Counted from the first letter of the stretch, positions 35,722 through 45,666 are shown. The stretch: 64,000 nucleotides of DNA from Pseudomonadota bacterium (GCA_023451825.1 JAEXYA010000024.1:1-64000), one strand, 5' to 3'. The notes: a model not told the origin generated them from the letters alone. Made by a program: numbers and translations.

Positions 35722-37236
35722 TTACGCTGCTGCCGGCGCTCCGTACTGATCGCGCAGCTTGCGCTTGAAAATCTTGCCGGTGGATTCACGCGGCAATGCC
35801 TCGTGGAAATGGATTTCCTTCGGCACTTTGAAATTCGCCAGCCGCTGTTTCAGATAGGCTTGGATATCCGTGACGGAAATCGTGGCACCATCCTCGACTT
35901 CGACGCAGCCCACCAGGCGCTCGCCGAACTCGTCGTCGGGTACGCCGAACACCGCGCAGTCGCGCACGCCGTCCATGCCGATCAGCGTGCTCTCGATCTC
36001 CGCCGGATAGATATTGACGCCGCCGGAAATCACCATGTCGCGCTTGCGGTCGCACATGAAGAGATAGCCGTCCTCGTCGAGATAGCCGACATCGCCGACG
36101 CTGATCAATCCGTCACGCCCAGCTTCTGCGCGGGCTTCCGGGCGTCCCTGATAGTCGAAATCGGGTACGGACGTCTGCCGCATATAGATCTCACCGGGTT
36201 CACCGACATCGCACAGAGTGCCGTCCGGCCGATAGATACGCACCACGCCGCCCTCGATCGTACGGCCGACGGTGCCGGGCTTCTTCAGCGCTTCCTCGGA
36301 CGAGTGCCAGATCGGCACGCCGGTCTCGGTGGAGCCGAGATATTCGTTGATTACCAGCCCCCACCACTTGATCATCGCCTGCTTCACATGCACAGGGCAC
36401 GGCGCTGCGCCGTGAATGACATTGCGCAGCGACGACAGATCGTAGCGCGCCTTCACCTCATCGGGCAGCCGGAGAAGGCGCACGAACATGGTGGGCACCA
36501 TATGCATGTTGGTGACACGGTGCTTCTCGGTCAGCTGCAGCAGTTCTTCCGGATCGAAACGCGGCTCCAGCACGATGGTGCTGCCGTGGCGAAACGCCAT
36601 CAAGCCATAAGAGCTCGGCGCCGAGTGATACATCGGGCCGTTCATCAGCACGACCTGGTTGTCCGGCTTCAGCCCGTAGGCGATAGCACCGACGCGTTCG
36701 GACGCCGCCGCCTGTTCCGGCGTCATGGATCCGCGCTTGACGCCCTTCGGGCGGCCTGTGGTGCCCGACGTGTAGAACATGGTGAGCGCGCGCTTGGGCG
36801 GGTTCTCCATCGGCGCCTGCTGCTCGCGCCATATGTCAAAATCCATATGACCCGCTGGAACATGCGTTGCCGGCTCCGCGACGCCATAGGCAGCAGCGAT
36901 TTCGGGTGGCGTGCCGACGATCAGAACGGGAAGATCCTTCAGCAGACCATCCGCGATCTGCGGCAGCAAGTCGGCGTGGCAAACGAGGAGCCTGGCACCG
37001 CTATCGGCGATGATATAGCCGACCTCTTCGCCCTTCAGATGCCAGTTGATGGGAACGATGCGGGCACCGATGGCACCGGCGCCGAAGGCGGTCTCGAACA
37101 GCGCGAAATCATTGCGCAGCATCATCGCCACGGGCGCAGTCTCGCCGGCGCCCAGCGCTTTAAAGCCAGCAGCGACCTTGGCGATACGCTGCATGATCTC
37201 TGGATAGCTGATGCTGCGATCGCCGCTGATAATCAT
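35722..37236 (-). CDS. AMP-forming acyl-CoA synthetase
   Basis: The 504-aa ANL-family enzyme activates a carboxylic acid as an acyl-AMP and then a CoA thioester. The P-loop is MFYTSGTTGRPKG (about residue 170), followed by the ATP motif YLGSTETG, the hinge region GDVGYLDEDGYLFMCDR and the catalytic Lys in STGKIFKRKLRD near the C-terminus. I chose the ATG at 37236 with GGGTGG upstream; the frame is open to 37395 but that part does not fit the family. The substrate is not predictable; nearby dehydrogenases suggest aldehyde-to-acid-to-CoA catabolism. Confidence 0.93.
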   Translation of the reverse strand: MIISGDRSISYPEIMQRIAKVAAGFKALGAGETAPVAMMLRNDFALFETAFGAGAIGARIVPINWHLKGEEVGYIIADSGARLLVCHADLLPQIADGLLKDLPVLIVGTPPEIAAAYGVAEPATHVPAGHMDFDIWREQQAPMENPPKRALTMFYTSGTTGRPKGVKRGSMTPEQAAASERVGAIAYGLKPDNQVVLMNGPMYHSAPSSYGLMAFRHGSTIVLEPRFDPEELLQLTEKHRVTNMHMVPTMFVRLLRLPDEVKARYDLSSLRNVIHGAAPCPVHVKQAMIKWWGLVINEYLGSTETGVPIWHSSEEALKKPGTVGRTIEGGVVRIYRPDGTLCDVGEPGEIYMRQTSVPDFDYQGRPEARAEAGRDGLISVGDVGYLDEDGYLFMCDRKRDMVISGGVNIYPAEIESTLIGMDGVRDCAVFGVPDDEFGERLVGCVEVEDGATISVTDIQAYLKQRLANFKVPKEIHFHEALPRESTGKIFKRKLRDQYGAPAAA

Positions 37237-37528
37237 ATTCCACCCTTCGTGCTGACTTTCTCGCTGTTGCGAACAACAGCAGTTGTCGTTGCCTTGCCAC
37301 GAAGCGAATATCGACGTCGAGCCAATTTTGGAGATACCAGACTTCCAAACTCGGAGAGGCCATTGCGACGAAACGCCTCGTTTTCCTGGATTCAAGGCAC
37401 CCAGATTGGTTTGGGCAGGTCACCTAAAGTGTAAGTTGCACCGCCCCCTGATACCTTGCATCTGCGGGAAAACTCGCCGAACATGGATCCAAGCGTCGCC
37501 AATGACGCATGAAATCGGGAGGACTGCC

Positions 37529-38509
37529 GTGCGGATCAAAGCCGTTCACATCGCCATGCTCGCTGCCGTGGCTAGCTTTTCAACCATTGCCGGCAATGCG
37601 CACGCCCAGGGCTGGCCGCAGAAACAGGTCACTTTCATCGTGCCATTCGCTGCCGGCGGCGGCACCGACGCCTTCGCGCGGCCGCTCGCAGCACAACTCG
37701 ACCAGCAACTCGGCAAGCGCGTGATCATCGAGAACCGCGCAGGCGCTGGCGGTACGGTCGGCGCATCGGCCGCCGCCAAGGCCGCGCCGGATGGCTACAC
37801 GTTCTTCATGGGCGCGGCGCATCATGCCATTGCGCCGTCGCTCTATCCAAATCTTGATTACGACATCGAGAAAGACTTCATCCCGGTGGCGCTGGTGTCG
37901 CGACCGCCGCAGGTCGTCGTCGTCAATCCCGAAAAGGTGCAGGCGAAAACGCTCGGCGAATTCATTGCTTACGCAAAAGCCAATCCGGACAAGCTGACTT
38001 ACGGCTCGGCCGGCGCCGGTACCACGCATCATCTGGCGGCTGAATTGTTCAAGATCCTGACCCAGACCAAGATCCAGCATGTGCCCTATCGCGGCGCCGG
38101 CCCCGCAATGCAGGACCTCATCGCGGGCCACGTACCCGTGGTGTTTGACGGACTTGGGTCATCGGCGGCGCCCATCAAAGCCGGCCAGTTGCGCGCGCTC
38201 GCTGTCGCAGCGCCCAAGCGTGTCGCTGCTTTTCCGGACCTTCCGACTGCAGCGGAAGCAGGCCTGCCGAATTACGAGGTCGCCACTTGGTACGGCCTGT
38301 TCGCGCCCAAGAACACACCGCCCGAGATCGTCCAACGCATGACGAAGGAAGTACAGACGGCGCTGCAGGCACAGGCCGTGAAGGACGCATGGGAGCGCAA
38401 CGGTTCGGACGTGCCCGATGTCACGGGCGCCGAATTCGGCAAGATGGTCTCGTCGGAAGTCGCCCGCTGGCGGAAGGTCGTGACAGAAGCAGGCGTGAAG
38501 CTCGACTGA
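37529..38509 (+). CDS. Bug/TctC-family extracytoplasmic substrate-binding protein
   Basis: The 326-aa protein has a signal peptide (AMLAAVASFSTIAGNAHAQ) and the Bug fold: WPQKQVTFIVPFAAGGGTDAFAR, IENRAGAGGTVG, VPYRGAGPAMQDLIAG, and GLFAPKNTPPEIV. Such proteins bind carboxylates, often for tripartite tricarboxylate transporters, but no tctA/tctB gene is nearby, so this may be one of many orphan receptors. The GTG start at 37529 follows GGGAGGA by about 5 bases; longer frames do not improve it. Divergent from the acyl-CoA synthetase, with which it may share a substrate. Confidence 0.92.
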   Translation: MRIKAVHIAMLAAVASFSTIAGNAHAQGWPQKQVTFIVPFAAGGGTDAFARPLAAQLDQQLGKRVIIENRAGAGGTVGASAAAKAAPDGYTFFMGAAHHAIAPSLYPNLDYDIEKDFIPVALVSRPPQVVVVNPEKVQAKTLGEFIAYAKANPDKLTYGSAGAGTTHHLAAELFKILTQTKIQHVPYRGAGPAMQDLIAGHVPVVFDGLGSSAAPIKAGQLRALAVAAPKRVAAFPDLPTAAEAGLPNYEVATWYGLFAPKNTPPEIVQRMTKEVQTALQAQAVKDAWERNGSDVPDVTGAEFGKMVSSEVARWRKVVTEAGVKLD

Positions 38510-38512
38510 CGC

Positions 38513-38544
38513 GATGTCGTCCCGGCATTCGCCGGGACGACATC
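38513..38544. terminator. perfect 14-bp hairpin between convergent genes
   Basis: GATGTCGTCCCGGC pairs exactly with GCCGGGACGACATC around a 4-base loop. No T-run follows on either side, so it is either a factor-dependent stop or a dispersed palindrome. It separates the tctC-like gene from the ABC operon. Confidence 0.5.
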
Positions 38545-38557
38545 AACACCGAAGGCA

Positions 38558-40207
38558 TTACACCGTCACGGCTTCTTTCGCACCCGGGCCGGCGAACAGG
38601 CTGCGGCCGGGGATCGCATCGAGCAGCGCCTTTGTGTAGGCGTCGGTCGGATTCTCGAAGATCGCCTGGGTCGGCCCCTGTTCGACGATCTCCCCGCGGC
38701 GCATCACCACAATGCGATCGGCGATCTCGGCGGCCACGCGGAGATCATGGGTGATGAAGATCATCGCCAGGTTCATCTCCTCACGGAGTTCAGCGAGCAG
38801 TTTCAGCACCTGAGCCTGTACCGACACGTCGAGCGCCGACACCGCTTCGTCCGCAACCAGCACCAGCGGCTTCAGAGCGAGCGCACGCGCGATGCAGATG
38901 CGCTGGCGCTGGCCACCCGAGAACTCGTGCGGATAGCGCTCTGCCGCGCTTTCCTGCAGGCCGACACGCACCAACAGGCGCTTGGCATCGGCCATCGCTT
39001 CCTTGCCCGGTGTGCCATAAGCAATCGGACCGGCAGCGATGGCGTCACCCACCTTCTGTCGCGGATCGAGCGCGGAGAACGGATCCTGAAACACGATCTG
39101 AATCTTGCGGCGCATCTGGCGCAGCTTCTCGCCGCGCTGGGCAAGCAGGTCATCGCCAGCAAATCGCACCGCGCCGCTATCAGGCTCGACGAGGCGCATG
39201 ATCAGGCGCCCGAGCGTCGATTTGCCTGAGCCTGACTCGCCGACAATGGCCACCGTCTCGCGCGCCTTCAATGCGAGCGAGATATTCTGGACCGCATCTG
39301 TGCGCCGCGGCGGCAGGAACATGCCCTGCTTGGTGATGAACGTCTTGTTGAGACCGGTTGCGTCGAGGATCGCCTCGCCGGTGATCTTGCGATCGGTCGC
39401 ATTGAGCGAGCGGCCACCCGGAACGGCGGCGATCAGGCTCTTGGTGTAGTCATCCTTCGGATTGCGCAACACTTCATCGACCGTGCCCTGCTCGACGACG
39501 CGGCCATTGCGCATCACCACCACGCGATCAGCGACGTCAGCCACCACGCCAAAGTCATGGGTGATGAGCAGCACGCCCATGCCGCGATCGGCTTGCAGCT
39601 TCTTCACGAGTGCCAGGATCTGCTTCTGCGTGGTGACGTCGAGCGCGGTGGTCGGCTCGTCCGCCAGCAGCAAAGCCGGATTGTTGGCCATCGCCATGGC
39701 GATCATGATGCGCTGGCGCTGGCCGCCGGAGAGCTGGAACGGGAAACTGCGCGCAAGCGCCTTCGGATCGGGCAGCCCGACTGCGTTGATCAGTTCCTGC
39801 ACGCGCGCGTCGACAGCTTCGTCGGAGAGCGCCGTCTTGCTATGCGTGATGATGGATTCCGCGATCTGCTGTCCGACACGGGCCAGCGGATTGAGCGCGC
39901 TGAGCGGCTCCTGGAAAATCATCGAGATGGCGCCGCCACGCAGCTTGCGCATGGCGGACTCGTCGATCTTCGCGACGTCCTGGCCGTCGAACTTGACGCT
40001 GCCCTGCGCAATTCCGGTACGATCCGGCAACAGCCGCAGGATCGCATGCGCGGTCATTGATTTGCCCGAGCCGGACTCGCCGACCAGACAGACGATCTCA
40101 TTGCGGTTCACATTGAACGACACGCCTTCGACCGCGAAGGCGCGGTCCGCGCCCGACGGCAGGCTGATGGCGAGGTTCTCGATGGCGAGGAGAGTGTGAT
40201 CGGTCAT
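38558..40207 (-). CDS. dipeptide/nickel-type ABC transporter, fused double ATPase
   Basis: The 549-aa protein joins two DppD/DppF-like ATPase domains, as in YejF or GsiA. Each half has a Walker A (GESGSGKS), a signature motif (LSGGQRQR; FSGGQRQR) and a Walker B (LLLADEPTTALD; LVADEAVSALD). It powers uptake by the two permeases encoded just upstream (5 bp gap to the DppC-like gene). It is the last gene of a five-gene operon. Confidence 0.95.
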   Translation of the reverse strand: MTDHTLLAIENLAISLPSGADRAFAVEGVSFNVNRNEIVCLVGESGSGKSMTAHAILRLLPDRTGIAQGSVKFDGQDVAKIDESAMRKLRGGAISMIFQEPLSALNPLARVGQQIAESIITHSKTALSDEAVDARVQELINAVGLPDPKALARSFPFQLSGGQRQRIMIAMAMANNPALLLADEPTTALDVTTQKQILALVKKLQADRGMGVLLITHDFGVVADVADRVVVMRNGRVVEQGTVDEVLRNPKDDYTKSLIAAVPGGRSLNATDRKITGEAILDATGLNKTFITKQGMFLPPRRTDAVQNISLALKARETVAIVGESGSGKSTLGRLIMRLVEPDSGAVRFAGDDLLAQRGEKLRQMRRKIQIVFQDPFSALDPRQKVGDAIAAGPIAYGTPGKEAMADAKRLLVRVGLQESAAERYPHEFSGGQRQRICIARALALKPLVLVADEAVSALDVSVQAQVLKLLAELREEMNLAMIFITHDLRVAAEIADRIVVMRRGEIVEQGPTQAIFENPTDAYTKALLDAIPGRSLFAGPGAKEAVTV

Positions 40208-40212
40208 CGGAC

Positions 40213-41043
40213 TTATCGCCTGCGTGAGATGCGCGGGTTCATGACGTCGTTGAGACCTTCACCCACGAGATTGATGGCAAGCACGGTGAGCAGGATGGCG
40301 AGACCAGGAAACACGCTCATCCACCATGCCTGACGGATCACGGTGCGCGCGGCACCGATCATGAAGCCCCAGGACATCAGATTGGGATCGCCAAGCCCCA
40401 TGAAGCTCAGCGCACTCTCGATCAGGATCGCGCTGGCAACCGCCAGCGAACCCGTCACGATGATCGGCGAGATCGCGTTCGGCAGGATCCGGCGCAACAC
40501 GACGGTGATCGCACGCTGGCCCTGGCACACGGCGGCCTGGACGAATTCGCGGCCGCGCAAGCGCATGAATTCCGCGCGCGTCAGACGCGCCAGTGACGGC
40601 CAGCTGACGATGCCAATGGCGAAGATCACGTTGGAAATCTTCGGCCCCAGCGTCGCCACCAGCAGGATCGCCAGCACGAAGCCGGGAATCGTCTGGAACA
40701 GTTCGGTCAAGCGCATCATGACGTCATCGACCTTGCCGCCGAAATAACCGGCGGTGGCGCCGATGGTCACGCCGATGATCAAGGACGTCAGCGTCGAGAC
40801 AACGCCGATGATCAGCGAGATGCGGGCACCATGCGCGATGCCGGCGGCAACGTCGCGCCCCAGCATGTCGGAGCCGAGCCACAGCCCTTCGCTCAGCGGC
40901 GGCTGGAACGGCGCACCGACCATGTCCCAGGGATCGTCGGGAAACAGCCACGGCGCCGACACTGCGAGGACCACCACGCAGAGCAGGATGAACAGACCGA
41001 TCATCCCGGTGGGATGGCGGAGGAAAGCTTTGAAAGTCGTCAT
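40213..41043 (-). CDS. ABC transporter permease, DppC-like
   Basis: The 276-aa inner-membrane protein has about six transmembrane segments and the BPD_transp_1 core with the EAA loop (REFVQAAVCQGQRAITVVLRRILPNA). Its N-terminal periplasmic GSDMLGRDV motif is typical of the DppC/OppC subfamily. The ATG at 41043 lies 13 bp after the preceding permease; a GTG at 41070 that overlaps that gene is an alternative start. Confidence 0.94.
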   Translation of the reverse strand: MTTFKAFLRHPTGMIGLFILLCVVVLAVSAPWLFPDDPWDMVGAPFQPPLSEGLWLGSDMLGRDVAAGIAHGARISLIIGVVSTLTSLIIGVTIGATAGYFGGKVDDVMMRLTELFQTIPGFVLAILLVATLGPKISNVIFAIGIVSWPSLARLTRAEFMRLRGREFVQAAVCQGQRAITVVLRRILPNAISPIIVTGSLAVASAILIESALSFMGLGDPNLMSWGFMIGAARTVIRQAWWMSVFPGLAILLTVLAINLVGEGLNDVMNPRISRRR

Positions 41044-41056
41044 CACCAGTTTCCGT

Positions 41057-42076
41057 TCACGAAGCCGCACGCACGGAGACGCGCGGATCGATCATCCGGT
41101 AGATCGCATCCGTCAGAAGATTGAGCGCGATCACGATCACCGACATCACCAGGAACACGCCGAGCAGCACCGGATAGTCGCGCTGCAGGAGCGCGTCATA
41201 GATCAGGCGGCCGAGGCCCGGCCAGGCGAACACGGTTTCGATCACCACCGCACCGCCGACCAGAGCGCCGGCCTGCATGCCGGCAACGGTGACGATGGGC
41301 AGCACCGCGTTGCGCAGCATATGGTGGATGATGATGGCGCCCTGCTTCAGGCCCTTGGCCTTGGCGGTCTTGATATAGTCCTGATGGGTGACGTCGAGCA
41401 CCGACGAGCGCATCAGGCGCGTGTAGATCGCAAGATAGACGGCCGCCAGCGAGATCACCGGGAGGATCATATGCATCCCGATATCGACCATCCGCTGCAG
41501 CATGGTCTGCTGCACGCCGATGGTGGCGTAACCGAAGGCCGGCAGCCAATCCAGCTGGACAGCGAAGAGCAGCACCAGCATCAGGCCGAGCCAGAACACC
41601 GGCGTGGCGTAAAGCAGCAGTGAAACGATGGTGAGCAACGTGTCGGACCACTTGCCCGCACGCACGCCGGCAAGCGTCCCCAGGAAGATGCCGGAGATCA
41701 GCGCCAGGATGAAAGCCGTCGCCGTGAGCAACAAGGTTGCCGGCAGGCGCTCCATGATCAGCGACGAAACCGTGCGCTGCTGACGATAGGAATAGCCGAG
41801 ATCCAGGGTCAGGACGCGTCCGAGATAGTTCGCGAGCTGCACCGGATACGGCTTGTCGAGCCCGTATTCAGCCCGAAGCTGTTCAAGCAGCTTCTCGTCC
41901 GACGCGCCGCTCTGGCCGGCGATCACCTGAGCGGGATCGCCGGGCGCGGCATGCACCAAGATGAAGTTGAAGGTCGCGATGACCAGGACAACCAGGACGA
42001 ATTTGACGAACCAACCCGCGAGGCCGAGGACGATCGCGCTAGCGCGACCGCCTTTGTTGATCGAAGCCGAGGTCAT
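41057..42076 (-). CDS. ABC transporter permease, DppB-like
   Basis: The 339-aa inner-membrane protein has an N-terminal transmembrane segment, the periplasmic APGDPA and LDLGYSY motifs of DppB/OppB, and the EAA loop (QDYIKTAKAKGLKQGAIIIHHMLRNA). Its ATG overlaps the stop of the binding-protein gene by four bases (ATGA). It forms the channel with the DppC-like subunit. Confidence 0.95.
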   Translation of the reverse strand: MTSASINKGGRASAIVLGLAGWFVKFVLVVLVIATFNFILVHAAPGDPAQVIAGQSGASDEKLLEQLRAEYGLDKPYPVQLANYLGRVLTLDLGYSYRQQRTVSSLIMERLPATLLLTATAFILALISGIFLGTLAGVRAGKWSDTLLTIVSLLLYATPVFWLGLMLVLLFAVQLDWLPAFGYATIGVQQTMLQRMVDIGMHMILPVISLAAVYLAIYTRLMRSSVLDVTHQDYIKTAKAKGLKQGAIIIHHMLRNAVLPIVTVAGMQAGALVGGAVVIETVFAWPGLGRLIYDALLQRDYPVLLGVFLVMSVIVIALNLLTDAIYRMIDPRVSVRAAS

Positions 42077-43659
42077 CCGAAATACACCGAGCTGAAGGAC
42101 TCATGGATGCCGACGCCGGTCGATGTCACGTTCTTCAGACGCTTATCGACGAAAGTCGGGTAAGCCGCCTCGAACATCCAGATCACCGGCACGTCCTCGA
42201 CCAGGATCTTCTGCACCTTGCTGTACAGTTCCTGACGCTTGGCCTCGTCGATGGTGGACGCCGCTTCCTCGAACAGCCTGTCAACTTCCGGATTGGAATA
42301 GCCGGCGGTGTTCGAGAACAGGATGCCCTTCTTGATGTTGGACGAAATATAGGTGCGCGACACGCCGAGGGCGGGATCGCCGAACTGATAGACGAGGTTG
42401 CCGGTGATCTCGTAATCCCAGTTGCTGAACTTGTCGGCCCAGCCACCCACGTCGGTGTTTTCCAACTGGATATCGATGCCGGCGCGGCCGAGCGACTGGC
42501 GGATGAACTCACCGGCACGTTGATAAACTTCGCCATAGGGCGGGATCAGATATTTCAGCGTGACACGCTTGCCGTCCGGACCGGGCTTGAGACCCATTTC
42601 GTCGAGCAGGGCTTTGGCCTTCTCGATCGAATAGTCGTACTTCTTGACGTCCTTCTCGTAGAACTTGGTCTTCGACGACACCGGGCCGGTCGCCTGCTTC
42701 GGCAGACCGAAATACACACGAGCAGCCATCGACTTCAGGTCGAGCGCATGCGCGACGGCCTGACGGAAACGCTTGTCGTCCATCGGCTTGACGCGGTTGT
42801 TGAGCTCCAACCACTGATGCGGGGCAAAATATTCATAGCCCTTGGTGGTCATCTCATAGTTCGGCAGCTTCGACAGTCGTGCGACATCGTAGAATTCGAT
42901 GTCATTCCACTGCGTGAGCTGGATCTTGCCCTGCTCCAGCGCCACCGAACGCGAGGCGGCATCCGGGATGATGCGATAGATGACCTCGTCGAGATACGGC
43001 TCGTCCTTGCGATAGTAGCCTTCGTGACGCACGAGATGAACGTGCGACCCTTTGACCCATTCCTTCAGCTTGAACGGGCCGGAGCCGATAGCCTGTGCGT
43101 TGGCCGGGTTCTTGCGATAGTCCGAACCATCATAGATGTGCTTCGGCACGATCGGGCCGGTGGTGCAGTCGAGCGCTGTGAGGAACGGCGCGAACGGCGC
43201 TTTCAGCTTGAAGATGACGGTGAGCGGATCGGGCGTCTCGGCCTTTTCGATGCGCGAATAGATGGCGCGCGCGCGCGCATGCGTCTCCGGAAGCATCTTG
43301 GTCATGGAGAACGCCACATCTTCCGAAGTCAGCGGCTTGCCGTCGTGGAAGGTGATGTTGGGGAAAAGCTTGAATGTATAGGTCAGGCCGTCCGGCGCGA
43401 CTTCCCACGACTGGGCGAGGCCGGGCAACGGCTTGAGATCGGTGCTGTAACGCAGCAGGCTCTCATAGATCTTTCCGCCCAGCGTCAGCGTCGGCTGCTG
43501 CTGGTTCAAGGCGGTGACGAGAATCGGCGGCTCCGGCTGGATGATCGTGTTGAGCGTCCCGCCCTTGGTCTGACCGACCGCGCGCGTTATGCCCAGCGGA
43601 ATGCCGGACAGCGCAACGGCGCTCACACCCATCATCTTCGCGAATTCACGCCTATTCAT
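42073..43659 (-). CDS. ABC transporter substrate-binding protein, DppA/OppA family, copy 1
   Basis: The 528-aa SBP_bac_5 protein carries a twin-arginine signal (MNRREFAKMMG followed by a hydrophobic stretch), so it is probably exported folded. Family motifs are PGLAQSWEVAPDGLTYTFKL and FHDGKPLTSEDVAFS. It is closely similar along its whole length, with equal length, to the protein encoded 76 bp upstream at 43736. It is translationally coupled to the DppB-like permease. Ligand unknown: peptides, nickel chelates and opines are all possible. Confidence 0.94.
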   Translation of the reverse strand: MNRREFAKMMGVSAVALSGIPLGITRAVGQTKGGTLNTIIQPEPPILVTALNQQQPTLTLGGKIYESLLRYSTDLKPLPGLAQSWEVAPDGLTYTFKLFPNITFHDGKPLTSEDVAFSMTKMLPETHARARAIYSRIEKAETPDPLTVIFKLKAPFAPFLTALDCTTGPIVPKHIYDGSDYRKNPANAQAIGSGPFKLKEWVKGSHVHLVRHEGYYRKDEPYLDEVIYRIIPDAASRSVALEQGKIQLTQWNDIEFYDVARLSKLPNYEMTTKGYEYFAPHQWLELNNRVKPMDDKRFRQAVAHALDLKSMAARVYFGLPKQATGPVSSKTKFYEKDVKKYDYSIEKAKALLDEMGLKPGPDGKRVTLKYLIPPYGEVYQRAGEFIRQSLGRAGIDIQLENTDVGGWADKFSNWDYEITGNLVYQFGDPALGVSRTYISSNIKKGILFSNTAGYSNPEVDRLFEEAASTIDEAKRQELYSKVQKILVEDVPVIWMFEAAYPTFVDKRLKNVTSTGVGIHESFSSVYFG

Positions 43660-43735
43660 GGTCTCTTCCTTTTAACGTTTATATCGCCAGACGCGGAAAC
43701 GCCTGGCGACGTCGTTCCTACCAGTGACGTTCGAT

Positions 43736-45322
43736 TCAACCGAGCGTAACGGCTCCAAACGTCTCATGCACACCGATGCCGGTGGTGATGACGTTCTTCA
43801 ACCGCTTGTCGATGAAGTTCGGGAAGTCTTGCTCGATCATCCATCCGATCGGGACTTCTTCTACGATGATTTTTTGCACGGCCGTGTAGAGTTCCTGGCG
43901 TTTGGCGTCGGATGTCGCCACGGCGGCTTCCTCGAATAGCCTGTCTACCTCGGGATTGGAATAGCCTGCGACATTTGAGAACAAGATACCTTTTCGAATA
44001 TTCGACGAGACATAACTGCGTGCAACACCCAGAGCGGGATCGCCGAGCTGGTACAGCAAATTGCTCGTCATCTCGTAATTCCAGTTGCTGGTACGATCGG
44101 CCCAACCTGCCAAATCGAGATTTTCGAGTTGCAACTCGATGCCCACACGACCAAGCGACTGCTTGAAATATTCCGCCGAACGCTGCCAAAGATCGCCATA
44201 GGGCGGCACAAGGAATTTCAGCGTGACACGCTTGCCGTCTGCACCAGGCTTGAGACCCATCTCGTCGAGCAGCGCCTTCGATTTATCGAGCGCGTAGTCG
44301 AATTGCTTGACGTCCTTTTCGTAGAAGCGCGTCTTCGACGACACGGGCCCTGTAGCAACCTTGCCGAGACCGAAGAACACGCGCTGCAGCAGCGCCTTGC
44401 GATCGATGGCGAACATCACTGCCTGGCGAAAGCGTTTATCGTCCATCGGCTTGACGCGAAGGTTGAATTCCAACCAAAAATGCGGCGCGAAGAATTCATA
44501 GCCTTTGGTGGTCATCTCGACATTGGGCAGCTTCGATAGCCGCGCAACATCGAACAATTCTACATCGGTCCACTGCGTCAATTGGACCTTGCCCTGCTCC
44601 AGCGCGACCGCGCGCGTCGCGCCATCCGGAATCACGCGATAGATGATCTCGTCGAGATGCGGCTCGCCCTTGCGGTAATAGCCCTCGTGCTTGACGAGAT
44701 GAACGTGAGACCCCTTCACCCATTCCTTCAATTTGAATGGCCCGCAGCCGATCGCCTGCGCATTGGCTGGGTTTTTGCGGAAGTCTGTGCCTTCGTAAAT
44801 ATGCTTCGGTACGATCGGCGCGGTCGTACAGTCGAACGAGCCCAAAAATGGCGCGAACGGCGCCTTGAGTTTGAACACCACCGTCAATGGATCAGGCGTC
44901 TCCGCCTTCTCGATGCGCAGGAAAGTGCCGCGTGCGCGCGCGTGGGTCTCGGTGAGCACTTTGGTCACCGAGAAGACAACATCCTCCGATGTGAGCGGCT
45001 TGCCATCATGAAAGGTGATGCCGGGAAACAGCTTGAATGTGTAAGTGAGGCCATCGGACGAGACCTCCCAGGATTGGGCAAGGCCGGGCATCGGCTTGAG
45101 GTCCGCGCCGTAGCGCAGCAGGCTCTCATAGATCTTGCCACCGAGCGTCAAAGTCGGCTGCTGCTGATTGAGCGCGGTCACAAGGATCGGCGGTTCGGGC
45201 TGGATGATCGTATTGAGCGTACCACCCTTGGTCTGTCCGATCGCTCGCGTCACGCCGAGCGGAATGCCCGACAACGCCGTTGCGCCCAATCCCAAAAGCT
45301 TCGCGAATTCACGTCGGTTCAT
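43736..45322 (-). CDS. ABC transporter substrate-binding protein, DppA/OppA family, copy 2
   Basis: The 528-aa protein is a tandem paralogue of the one at 42073, with a Tat signal (MNRREFAKLLG) and the same motifs (FHDGKPLTSEDVVFSV). Differences are scattered, with clear ones in the binding regions (for instance GTFLRIEKAETPD against AIYSRIEKAETPD, and the middle helix region). I chose the ATG at 45322, with GGGGAACGGG upstream. It is the first gene of the operon. Two receptors for one channel would widen its ligand range. Confidence 0.93.
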   Translation of the reverse strand: MNRREFAKLLGLGATALSGIPLGVTRAIGQTKGGTLNTIIQPEPPILVTALNQQQPTLTLGGKIYESLLRYGADLKPMPGLAQSWEVSSDGLTYTFKLFPGITFHDGKPLTSEDVVFSVTKVLTETHARARGTFLRIEKAETPDPLTVVFKLKAPFAPFLGSFDCTTAPIVPKHIYEGTDFRKNPANAQAIGCGPFKLKEWVKGSHVHLVKHEGYYRKGEPHLDEIIYRVIPDGATRAVALEQGKVQLTQWTDVELFDVARLSKLPNVEMTTKGYEFFAPHFWLEFNLRVKPMDDKRFRQAVMFAIDRKALLQRVFFGLGKVATGPVSSKTRFYEKDVKQFDYALDKSKALLDEMGLKPGADGKRVTLKFLVPPYGDLWQRSAEYFKQSLGRVGIELQLENLDLAGWADRTSNWNYEMTSNLLYQLGDPALGVARSYVSSNIRKGILFSNVAGYSNPEVDRLFEEAAVATSDAKRQELYTAVQKIIVEEVPIGWMIEQDFPNFIDKRLKNVITTGIGVHETFGAVTLG

Positions 45323-45435
45323 TCCCGTTCCCCTTGATTTCGAACCAGACCAAACGCCGCAGTTGCGCAAGTTTCATCTGTCGGGAACGGTCTTGCAAGT
45401 TTCGAGCCGCATTCCAGGCTCGCGGGGCGACGTCG

Positions 45436-45666
45436 CTAGATATCGTCGTTCGGCCGCGGGTCGGAGAGCGCTCGTAGCCGACGGATACCATCCTCGATTG
45501 CACGCACATCGTCTTCGAGCTGGCTCAACAACACGTTGAAATCGAAATCCGCGCGGTCACGGATCGCGCTTGCGAGCCCTTCACGGTGAGCTTTCAATTG
45601 AAGCAAGACGTCAAGCTGACTGGTCTGAACATAGGCGGCGACCACCTGCTCGATAGCACTGTTCAC
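45436..45666 (-). CDS. 76-aa hypothetical helical protein
   Basis: The GTG start at 45666 has GGGAGG about 10 bases upstream. The product (MNSAIEQVVAAYVQTSQLDVLLQLKAHREGL... DVRAIEDGIRRLRAL) should be two amphipathic helices. No family recognised. It lies upstream of the ABC operon on the same strand with a 113-bp gap, and divergent from the secreted protein at 45875. Confidence 0.6.
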   Translation of the reverse strand: MNSAIEQVVAAYVQTSQLDVLLQLKAHREGLASAIRDRADFDFNVLLSQLEDDVRAIEDGIRRLRALSDPRPNDDI

